Shown here in pieces: positions 1 to 6,056 of a stretch of DNA of 10,699 nt (positions are counted from its first letter, which is position 1; every line of letters begins with the position of its first letter). The notes beneath the pieces were generated by a model. The model was not told where the DNA came from and made no database searches. It saw only the letters and a list, made by a program, of their open reading frames with translations. Source of the stretch: Oscillospiraceae bacterium (GTDB taxonomy: Bacteria > Bacillota > Clostridia > Oscillospirales > Oscillospiraceae); assembly GCA_009786775.1 (NCBI GenBank), contig WQRL01000013.1, positions 1,173 through 11,871 of the forward strand. The letters run 5' to 3'. The position numbers and the translations under genes are program-made.

Positions 1-33
1 CGAAGGGCGCAGGAGCTGCTTGAGAGAAACTAA
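1..33 (+). CDS. C-terminal tail of an upstream gene (partial)
   Basis: Reading from base 1 gives ten codons, RRAQELLERN, and then TAA at 31-33. The charged, helix-like composition is typical of a protein C-terminus. The gene begins before the window and its product cannot be identified from ten residues. Another frame is also open from base 2 to about 103, so this assignment is tentative. Confidence 0.3.
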   Translation, partial: RRAQELLERN

Positions 34-49
34 AATAAAGTCCTTTTTA

Positions 50-78
50 TTGGACACCTCATTTTGTATCCTTATGGT
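50..78 (+). promoter_or_regulatory. Possible promoter before the small membrane protein
   Basis: TTGGAC at 50-55 and TATGGT at 73-78 are separated by 17 bases and resemble a sigma-A promoter (3/6 and 4/6 matches). It would give a leader of about 105 bases before the ATG at 193. It is the best candidate in the 160-base gap, but the match is modest. Confidence 0.28.
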
Positions 79-177
79 AGTGGCAGAGGAAACTGAAAAG
101 TAAATGCAGCTTTTAGGCTAAAATTGCCAATTGAACTGCTGTTACTGATTCAGGCCGCCTCTTCGAAGCCGGAAATT

Positions 178-184
178 AAGGAGG
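178..184 (+). promoter_or_regulatory. Ribosome binding site that fixes the start at 193
   Basis: AAGGAGG lies 8 bases before the ATG at 193. The reading frame is open further upstream to a TTG at 124, but no Shine-Dalgarno sequence precedes that codon. The ATG at 193 is therefore the supported start. Confidence 0.85.
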
Positions 185-192
185 AATACAAA

Positions 193-471
193 ATGAGGTT
201 TTTTCTGATTATTATGATTATAGTTATTTTGCTGGGGCTTTTGTTTATTTCGCTAGACAATATTGCAGAATCCGGTTTTAGCGGCCTAGTGCTTGCGGCT
301 ATTAGCTGCGCAGCTCTGTTTAGGGTTTTCCGTTACGTGTTTGACGGGATTGGGGCAAGCAGAACATCATCAGCAAGCGGAGGCGCTGGGGAGAAATCCC
401 CAAATCCCTTTGACTATCTGGTTTTGGGCGAGATAGCAAAAGAAGCCGAGAGTGAAGAGCTAGGGGAGTAG
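193..471 (+). CDS. Small orphan membrane protein, 92 aa
   Basis: I do not recognise this protein. The 92-residue product starts MRFFLIIMIIVILLG and has two hydrophobic segments at about residues 3-19 and 29-46. A basic stretch (FRVFRYVF) follows, then a hydrophilic Ser/Gly-rich and acidic tail ending in EAESEELGE. By the positive-inside rule the C-terminal tail is probably cytoplasmic, which is an inference. There is no lipobox, CxxC pair or enzyme motif. The start is set by a very good ribosome binding site. The gene lies alone on the + strand, converging on the ATPase gene, and its stop codon sits inside a long inverted repeat. It is probably real given the ribosome binding site and the compact two-segment layout, but its function is unknown. 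Confidence 0.65.
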   Translation: MRFFLIIMIIVILLGLLFISLDNIAESGFSGLVLAAISCAALFRVFRYVFDGIGASRTSSASGGAGEKSPNPFDYLVLGEIAKEAESEELGE

Positions 472-504
472 GTTGAGCCTGCCTGCGGCTTAACCTACTC
501 CCCT
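462..504. terminator. Long inverted repeat between convergent genes
   Basis: The arms 462-479 and 487-504 are complementary over 18 positions with one mismatch (a G-T wobble on one strand) around a 7-base loop. The left arm contains the stop codon (469-471) of the small membrane protein. The hairpin sits 21 bases beyond the stop of the convergent ATPase gene. Neither strand has a good run of T after the stem, so it is not a classical intrinsic terminator. It is probably a bidirectional transcript-end or 3'-stabilising hairpin. Confidence 0.6.
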
Positions 505-525
505 GAAATTATTTATAAGCTAAGA

Positions 526-3222
526 TTATTTTCCTCTGCTGAAGAAAAGTTTATGAACCTCTCCAATTACGAGCTGCAAGAGTGCAAGGCCTGCCATGAT
601 AATCCAGTGCTGCCCTGAGAGTCCTGTGCTGACATCGAATACCTCTGCGATTGGAGGGGTGAGGGCGACGACGAGGGTGAACAGGATCGTGCCGGCTGCG
701 GCGAAGAACAGCCCTTTGTTTGCCATCATGTTAACTTTGAAAATAGACTGCTCGCTGCGGATGTTGAAAATGTTTATTACGGAAGCCCAGGAGAGTACAA
801 CGAATGCCATGCTTATGCCAATGTCGTAAAATGCGCCGTTGGGGCTAGGGGAGAATCCGGCGGGGGCCGGAAGGACGTATGCACCCAGGAAGAATGCGCC
901 GAGCGTCAAAATTGAGAAGCAGATTGCGCCGCGGGCTATCTTGATGCCTAGGCCGGCGGAGAATATCCCAGAGCCCTTGCGCAGCGGCTTACGCCTCATT
1001 ACGCCGGCTTCAGGAGCTTCAAATGCTATAAAGAATCCGGGGATACCGTCAGAAACTACATTTATAAGCAAAATCTGCAATGCCAGCAGTGGGGAGACAC
1101 CCACGAATAGCATGCCGGCAAGAAGGATGAAGATTTCCGCAAAGTTAACACTGAGCAAGAACGCTATGGTCTTTCTTATATTGTCATATGCTGTGCGGCC
1201 GACGGAAATGGCATCAACTATGGTTGCAAAGTTATCGTCTGTTATAATCATGTCGGCGGCATTTTTGGAAACCTCAGTGCCGGTGATGCCCATTGCGACA
1301 CCTACATCAGCAGCTTTGAGGGCGGGGGCGTCATTTACACCGTCGCCAGTCATAGCCACCACTTCGCCATGAGCCGTCCAGGCTTGCACAATCCGCGTCT
1401 TATCTTCAGGGCTTACACGCGCATATACAGAGATGCCGCGCACTGAGTCAAAGAGTTCCTGATCGTCCATCTTCGATAGTTCAGACCCTGCCACAGCCTT
1501 GTCACCATCTTCTAAAATTCCTATTTCCTTGGCGATGGCGGCGGCAGTTACTATGTGATCGCCTGTTATCATCACTGTCTTAATGCCTGCCTCGCGGGCT
1601 TCGGCCACTGCACGCGCACTTTCGGGCCTTGGCGGGTCAATCATGCCTACCATACCGCGGAATTCATGGCCGCTCTCAAGAGCTTCAATGCTCAAATCTG
1701 TGGGCATCTCATCATATTTTTTGATGGAAATGGCTATGACACGCAGGGCTTTCTCCGCGTAGGAGTCGTGAATTTCTATGGCTTTTTTCTGAAGCTCGGA
1801 ATCCCATTTGACAGGTATGCGGTCAAATGCGCCCTTTGTTACAGCTATATAACCATCTTCTGTGCGGTGAACTGTTGTCATACGCTTGCGGCCTGAGTCA
1901 AAGGGGAGTTCAAAGACCCTGGGGTAGTCCCTCTCAGCTTGCACCCGGTCGAGCTTTAAGTCGTGGAGCAGGCGGATTATTGCGATTTCGGTAGGGTCGC
2001 CTATGACATGCTCCTCGTTGTCCTCTCCGTAAGCCTCAATGGTGGCGTTGCTGCAAGAGGCAAGCAGCTCAATGAGCATTCTCTGGTCGGTGTTGAAGTT
2101 TTCTTTTTCAGAAACAGAAACCGGCTCGTGGCGCACATGCCAGACGTTTTGGATTTTCATTTTGTTCATGGTAAGTGTGCCGGTTTTATCAGAGCAGATT
2201 ACAGAGGTGTTGCCTATAGTTTCAACAGCCGGAATACGGCGGATAATGGTGTTTTTGTTTACCATATTATACACGCCGTAGGATAAGACCATAGTTACAA
2301 TAATTGGCAATGTTTCAGGAACAGCCGCCACACCTAGAGCGACTCCGAGGATTAGAATGTCCAGAAACTCGCGGGGGTTTCCGTCGATTGGATTAATCGG
2401 GTGAACCAATGCGCCGAATAAAACCATCAGTACGCCGGCTATAAGAGCCAAAACTGAAATACGTTTGGCCAGTTGCTTTAGCCTGAGCTGAAGCGGTGTT
2501 TTGAGCTTTTGTGTAGTGTTTAGAAGCTGCGCGATACGGCCCATCTCGGTTTCCATGGCGGTTTCGACAACTACTGCCGTACCGCTGCCGTTTGTGACAA
2601 GGCAGCCGGAATAGACCATGTTAAGCCTGTCGCCAAGAGGCACTGACTCTTCAATCTCGGCAGCCGAATCCTTATCGACAGGCTGACTTTCGCCGGTGAG
2701 GGCCGATTCGTCCACTTGCAAGCTGGCGCATGAGATAAGCCTGGAGTCCGCAGTAATGACATCGCCGGCTGTAAGTTCTACGATGTCGCCCGGGACAAGC
2801 TGGTTGGCCTCTTCAATCTGCTTGATGCCATTTCTTATAACGGTGGTCTTGAAGGAATTCATCTTCTTTAGAGCGTCTAGGGCCTTTTCAGCCTTGCTCT
2901 CTTGATAAATACCCAAGATGACGTTGATTATAACAATCGACAAAATTACAATTACCTTTGGCCAGCCTCTGCCGATTGTGTCCGGGGGATTAAAAATTGC
3001 CATATAGGCCGCAATTGCAGCCGCGGCAATCAAAATAAGCGTAGGAATCTCAGCGAGATGATGCAAAATTTTCTGCATCAATGTTTCTTTCGTATCTTCC
3101 TCAAACTCATTCAAGCCGTATTTTGTCTGACGCGCCTGTACCTCATCGGAATTAAGCCCCTGTGCGGGGTTAACCTCAAGTTTTTGCAGGACTTCTTCTA
3201 TGTTTTCCTTAACCCAGATCAA
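526..3222 (-). CDS. Calcium-type cation-transporting P-type ATPase (P2A-like), 898 aa from a TTG start
   Basis: This ATP-driven membrane pump most likely exports Ca2+ from the cytoplasm. Numbered from the TTG start, it has the N-terminal cation ATPase region (about 1-55), M1/M2 (about 56-107), the actuator domain with TGES at 176-179, M3/M4 with PETLP at 302-306, and the phosphorylation motif DKTGT with Asp345. Further on are the nucleotide-binding KGAF (463-466), TGD (553-555), the hinge TGDGVND (625-631) and six C-terminal segments. SERCA Ca2+ ligands appear matched by Glu303, Asn693, Glu696, Asn721 and Asp725. Ser724 replaces the SERCA Thr, and the M8 acidic ligand seems absent (Trp near 812), suggesting one Ca2+ per cycle as in the Listeria enzyme LMCA1. 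The frame is open to an ATG at 3339, but only the TTG at 3222 has a ribosome binding site and gives the usual family N-terminus. The exact ion is inferred. Confidence 0.93.
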   Translation of the reverse strand: MIWVKENIEEVLQKLEVNPAQGLNSDEVQARQTKYGLNEFEEDTKETLMQKILHHLAEIPTLILIAAAAIAAYMAIFNPPDTIGRGWPKVIVILSIVIINVILGIYQESKAEKALDALKKMNSFKTTVIRNGIKQIEEANQLVPGDIVELTAGDVITADSRLISCASLQVDESALTGESQPVDKDSAAEIEESVPLGDRLNMVYSGCLVTNGSGTAVVVETAMETEMGRIAQLLNTTQKLKTPLQLRLKQLAKRISVLALIAGVLMVLFGALVHPINPIDGNPREFLDILILGVALGVAAVPETLPIIVTMVLSYGVYNMVNKNTIIRRIPAVETIGNTSVICSDKTGTLTMNKMKIQNVWHVRHEPVSVSEKENFNTDQRMLIELLASCSNATIEAYGEDNEEHVIGDPTEIAIIRLLHDLKLDRVQAERDYPRVFELPFDSGRKRMTTVHRTEDGYIAVTKGAFDRIPVKWDSELQKKAIEIHDSYAEKALRVIAISIKKYDEMPTDLSIEALESGHEFRGMVGMIDPPRPESARAVAEAREAGIKTVMITGDHIVTAAAIAKEIGILEDGDKAVAGSELSKMDDQELFDSVRGISVYARVSPEDKTRIVQAWTAHGEVVAMTGDGVNDAPALKAADVGVAMGITGTEVSKNAADMIITDDNFATIVDAISVGRTAYDNIRKTIAFLLSVNFAEIFILLAGMLFVGVSPLLALQILLINVVSDGIPGFFIAFEAPEAGVMRRKPLRKGSGIFSAGLGIKIARGAICFSILTLGAFFLGAYVLPAPAGFSPSPNGAFYDIGISMAFVVLSWASVINIFNIRSEQSIFKVNMMANKGLFFAAAGTILFTLVVALTPPIAEVFDVSTGLSGQHWIIMAGLALLQLVIGEVHKLFFSRGK

Positions 3223-3230
3223 ATAACTAC

Positions 3231-3237
3231 ACCTCCA
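3231..3237 (-). promoter_or_regulatory. Ribosome binding site deciding the ATPase TTG start
   Basis: On the - strand TGGAGGT (3237 to 3231) lies 8 bases before the TTG at 3222-3220. The in-frame ATG at 3339 has no Shine-Dalgarno sequence. The protein from the TTG begins with the usual family N-terminus (KENIEEVLQKLEVNP), whereas the 39 upstream residues do not resemble the family. Confidence 0.8.
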
Positions 3238-3295
3238 TATAACATATAAAACTGCCAAGAAGTAGTATATCATAGGCGCAAAACGCAGCGGCTTT

Positions 3296-3311
3296 AAGTT
3301 TCGCAAAACTT
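3296..3311. repeat. Short inverted repeat in the ATPase leader
   Basis: AAGTTT and AAACTT (3296-3301 and 3306-3311) form a perfect 6-bp stem with a 4-base loop. It lies in the roughly 138-base leader predicted for the ATPase transcript. It may be a small RNA hairpin. No known riboswitch architecture was recognised in this leader. Confidence 0.35.
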
Positions 3312-3321
3312 GTGCACCGTA

Positions 3322-3351
3322 ATGATATATGCATTCCAATTCTAATATAAT
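3322..3351 (+). promoter_or_regulatory. Candidate promoter for the MATE-YibE/F-uxaC cluster
   Basis: A perfect TATAAT at 3346-3351 lies 18 bases after ATGATA (3322-3327), a 4/6 match to TTGACA. Transcription would begin near 3358, about 90 bases before the MATE start codon. The -10 lies inside the 3345-3373 palindrome. The -35 match is only moderate, and part of the -10 match is forced by the palindrome mirroring the opposite-strand -10. Confidence 0.35.
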
Positions 3352-3373
3352 GATTGCGCGGCAATCATTATAT
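3345..3373. promoter_or_regulatory. Perfect palindrome (operator candidate) over both -10 boxes
   Basis: The 13-base arms 3345-3357 and 3361-3373 are exact reverse complements around the 3-base centre GCG. The palindrome covers the -10 box and likely start point of the ATPase promoter, and a TATAAT on the opposite strand. Its place in the gap between divergent genes suggests a dimeric repressor site. The arms do not match a regulator box that I can name with confidence. TGA...TCA spacing is vaguely reminiscent of metal-sensor sites, but that is only an impression. Confidence 0.6.
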
Positions 3374-3395
3374 CATGCGGGCATTTGAGTGTAAA
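3367..3395 (-). promoter_or_regulatory. Strong sigma-A type promoter for the ATPase gene
   Basis: On the - strand TTTACA (3395 to 3390; 5/6 match) and TATAAT (3372 to 3367; 6/6) are spaced by exactly 17 bases. Transcription should start near 3360. That leaves a leader of about 138 bases before the TTG start. The -10 and start point are inside the palindrome at 3345-3373. Confidence 0.72.
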
Positions 3396-3446
3396 GAAAT
3401 AGATTTCGGTCTTGTGTGCAAGTAGAATATAGGTTAAAATGGCGGT

Positions 3447-4856
3447 ATGAATAGTAAAGCAATTGCTGAAAATCCGCTGGGGCATGAAAAACTTGGTAAG
3501 TTAATTCTAAAATTTGCAGTTCCATCCATACTTACAAACCTGTTAAATGCCCTGTACAATGTTTTTGACCAAATATTTACAGGGCACGGGCTTGGTGAGC
3601 CAGGGCTGGCTGCTATAAGCGTAACATTTCCTTTTTTCACAATAGTTGCAGCGATCTCCGTAATGCTGGGGCTGGGTGTGGCGGCGAACTTTAATTTAAG
3701 CCTCGGAGCGGGAAATAAAAAGCAGGCGGAAAAAATCGTAATAAACGGAATCAGCGCGATGCTAATAGCAGGCATCTCCCTGGCTGTTATCTTTACAATA
3801 TTTCTCCGGCCCCTCTTATTTCTTTTCGGTGCTGATGATACTATAATCGACTTGGCGGCTGACTACATGCAGATAGTGATTATAGGCGTTCCCTTTCAAA
3901 TGCTTACAGTGGGGCTGACCTCGCTTATCAGGGCTGACGGAAGCCCGCACTGGTCTTTGCTATGTATGCTTTTTGGAGCTGCGGTAAATATAATTTTAGA
4001 CCCTGTGCTTATGTTCACCGCCGGTATGGGTATCAGGGGCGTGGCTCTTTCGACTGCACTGGGGCAGTTTATTTCTGCGGTAATTGCTGTAACCTACCTT
4101 GCGCGGGGAATGAAAACAATAGACCTTCCCAGGCGGCTTGTAATTCCTGAATTTGCGCTACTAAAGAGGATTTGCGCATTGGGCGCGGCTCCCTTTTCAA
4201 ATCAACTGGCGATGACATTGGTGGCAATTGTTCTAAACAGTGTCCTGCTGCGCCACGGGGCACAGTCTGTCTATGGTTCCACTGTGGCAATCGGAGCCGT
4301 GGGGGCTATATCGAGGCTAAACATTATTTTTGTGGCATTTGTAATAGGGGTTGGGCAGGGCTGTCAGCCCATAAATGGGTTTAACTTCGGAGCGAAAAAT
4401 TATGTCAGGGTCAGGCAGACCCTCAAGACGGCCTTCGTTATTAACACTGTGATTGCATTTATATTTTTCGCTATGTTTCAGCTGTTTCCCGTCCAGATCA
4501 TCAGGCTCTTCGGCGATGGGTCGCCTGAGTATTTTAGATTTGCGACGAGATACTTGCAGGTGTTTATGTTCATGACATTTTCAAATGGCCTTCAGCCGCT
4601 GGCTGCGAGCTACTTCTCAGCCACAGGCAGGGCTAAAATGGGGATATTCGTTTCTTTTACGCGCCAGATAATATTCCTGCTGCCCCTACTTTTAATTTTG
4701 CCGGCGTTTATGGGGATTGACGGGATTATGATAGCCGGGCCTATAGCCGACTCCGCTGCTGCAATTTTGGCAGGTACATTTGTCGTAAGGGAACTTAGGA
4801 AGCTAAACAGGCTGATATCCGAACAGGAGCGGCTTGGGGAAGGAATGGGAGCTTAA
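3447..4856 (+). CDS. MATE family efflux transporter (MepA-like), 469 aa
   Basis: This is an integral membrane antiporter of the MATE family, which exports organic cations, drugs or metabolites using a Na+ or H+ gradient. The length of 469 residues and about twelve hydrophobic segments fit the family. Family landmarks include the first helix with the LxxALYNVFDQIF pattern (32-44), IRADGSPHWS...NIILDP (161-185) at the end of the first half, and GVGQGCQPINGFNFGAK (301-317) in the second half. These are typical of the MepA-like bacterial branch. The start codon has only a weak ribosome binding site (AGG near 3431, or GGCGG just before the ATG); the ATG at 3439 hits a stop after three codons. The stop TAA is immediately followed by the ATG of the YibE/F gene, which suggests translational coupling. 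The substrate cannot be read from sequence. Confidence 0.93.
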   Translation: MNSKAIAENPLGHEKLGKLILKFAVPSILTNLLNALYNVFDQIFTGHGLGEPGLAAISVTFPFFTIVAAISVMLGLGVAANFNLSLGAGNKKQAEKIVINGISAMLIAGISLAVIFTIFLRPLLFLFGADDTIIDLAADYMQIVIIGVPFQMLTVGLTSLIRADGSPHWSLLCMLFGAAVNIILDPVLMFTAGMGIRGVALSTALGQFISAVIAVTYLARGMKTIDLPRRLVIPEFALLKRICALGAAPFSNQLAMTLVAIVLNSVLLRHGAQSVYGSTVAIGAVGAISRLNIIFVAFVIGVGQGCQPINGFNFGAKNYVRVRQTLKTAFVINTVIAFIFFAMFQLFPVQIIRLFGDGSPEYFRFATRYLQVFMFMTFSNGLQPLAASYFSATGRAKMGIFVSFTRQIIFLLPLLLILPAFMGIDGIMIAGPIADSAAAILAGTFVVRELRKLNRLISEQERLGEGMGA

Positions 4857-6056
4857 ATGATAACGTGGAGGACATTAATTACATACTTAGGGATTTTGGT
4901 GGTGGCTGCGGCACTTCTTGTCTTGGGCAACAGGGTTGCATCGGGGGATGTGGAGCTATTTCAAGATGAATTTACGCTGACGGCAGAGGCGAGGGTCGAG
5001 AGAATCGTTGAAGTGCTTGAGGTGGATTCGGAATGGCACCCCATGACTATAGTGTTTTTCGAGGCCCGGATCACTTCGTCTGAGCACCGGGGGGAGCTTG
5101 TAATTGCCGAACAGAATCTCGACGATTTTCTAGGCTTGGGCTTGACCGCTGTTTCTGAAGGCGACAGAGTGGTGCTGCTGTCTATGGCGGGTATGGACGA
5201 GTGGTTCTTTGTGGATTTTGTAAGAATAAACTATATAATAATTTTAGGCATAGTGTTTATGATTTTGCTTCTAATTTTCGGCAGGGTCAAGGGGCTAAAT
5301 GCCATATTGTCACTGGGCTTTACGTGCGTGGCGGTGTTTACGGTGTTCATACCGTCGATTTTGTCAGGCGGAAATATTCACCTCTGGGCTGTGGGCGTGT
5401 GCCTTTATTCAATAATCGTCACTATACTCATAATAAATGGCCTAAACAAGAAGTCGGCTGCGGCAATTACCGGATGTGTCGGGGGCGTTGTCACAGCAGC
5501 TTTGCTCACCCTTCTGATGAGCAGCCTCATGGGGCTTACCGGGCTTACTACCGGAGAGTCAATGGACTTGCTGTACTTGCCTCTTGAAGTTCCGATTGAC
5601 TTGCGTGCGCTTATTTTCGCAGGGATAATAATAGGTGCATCAGGGGCTGTGATGGATGTGGCGGTATCTATTTCCTCTGCTCTCTGGGAGCTTAGGGAAC
5701 AGGCTCCGGAACTTTCTTTTAGCAGTATCTTCAAGTCGGGAATCAATATCGGCAGGGATGTCATGGCATCCATGACCAACACGTTGGTGCTCGCATATAT
5801 AGGCAGTTCGCTTACCGTTATCTTGCTCTTAGTTGTAAATGTGGGCTCTGTAACAGACCTATTTAACAGCGAACTTGTGATTGTTGAGTTTCTAAAGGCG
5901 ATTGTCGGCAGCATGGGCATACTTCTGGCAATGCCGCTGACAGCTTTAGTCTGCGCAGCACTCTTCCCTAAAAAAGCGCCTAATACCGGTACCGGTAGCG
6001 AAGACCCGCAAAACCATTATGATTTGGGAGATGACAATGAAACCTTTTATGAATGA
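4857..6056 (+). CDS. YibE/F family integral membrane protein, 399 aa
   Basis: This matches the YibE/F-like family, membrane proteins of unknown function widespread in Firmicutes. It has an N-terminal anchor (about 7-24), a roughly 100-residue extracytoplasmic domain with beta-rich character (about 30-122), and then seven or so membrane segments between about 125 and 370. Conserved-looking blocks are GASGAVMDVAVSISS (260-274), GRDVMASMTNTLVLAYIGSSL-type residues at 299-319, and GSMGILLAMPLTA (351-363), which fit the family pattern. The tail from about 371 is hydrophilic and acidic, ending DDNETFYE. The start codon abuts the MATE stop, with GGGAG at 4847-4851 as ribosome binding site inside the MATE gene. 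Its last 20 bases overlap uxaC. A transport or channel role is plausible from the architecture but unproven. Confidence 0.88.
   Translation: MITWRTLITYLGILVVAAALLVLGNRVASGDVELFQDEFTLTAEARVERIVEVLEVDSEWHPMTIVFFEARITSSEHRGELVIAEQNLDDFLGLGLTAVSEGDRVVLLSMAGMDEWFFVDFVRINYIIILGIVFMILLLIFGRVKGLNAILSLGFTCVAVFTVFIPSILSGGNIHLWAVGVCLYSIIVTILIINGLNKKSAAAITGCVGGVVTAALLTLLMSSLMGLTGLTTGESMDLLYLPLEVPIDLRALIFAGIIIGASGAVMDVAVSISSALWELREQAPELSFSSIFKSGINIGRDVMASMTNTLVLAYIGSSLTVILLLVVNVGSVTDLFNSELVIVEFLKAIVGSMGILLAMPLTALVCAALFPKKAPNTGTGSEDPQNHYDLGDDNETFYE
6026..6030 (+). promoter_or_regulatory. Ribosome binding site of uxaC inside the YibE/F gene
   Basis: GGGAG lies 6 bases before the ATG at 6037. In-frame ATGs also occur at 6019 and 6031. 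The ATG at 6037 is best placed and gives MKPFMNEDFLL, the usual UxaC N-terminus. Confidence 0.65.

Noticed and set aside
124..192. Upstream extension of the small membrane protein to a TTG at 124
   Set aside because: No ribosome site precedes it, whereas AAGGAGG sits ideally before the ATG at 193.
839..1372. 177-codon open frame on the + strand opposite the ATPase gene
   Set aside because: It is the antisense of strongly conserved ATPase sequence, with no ribosome binding site and no recognisable protein pattern.
3223..3360. Riboswitch in the ATPase leader
   Set aside because: Only a small 6-bp hairpin and the palindrome were seen; no known metal-riboswitch core was recognised.
5405..5920. 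171-codon open frame on the - strand opposite the YibE/F gene
   Set aside because: It is a mirror of a membrane-protein gene, rich in Ser/Thr/Ile as expected from antisense of hydrophobic codons, and has no start signal.
5983..5997. Doubled ACCGGT near the end of the YibE/F gene
   Set aside because: It is two short palindromic hexamers in the coding sequence of the variable hydrophilic tail; too short to mean a site.
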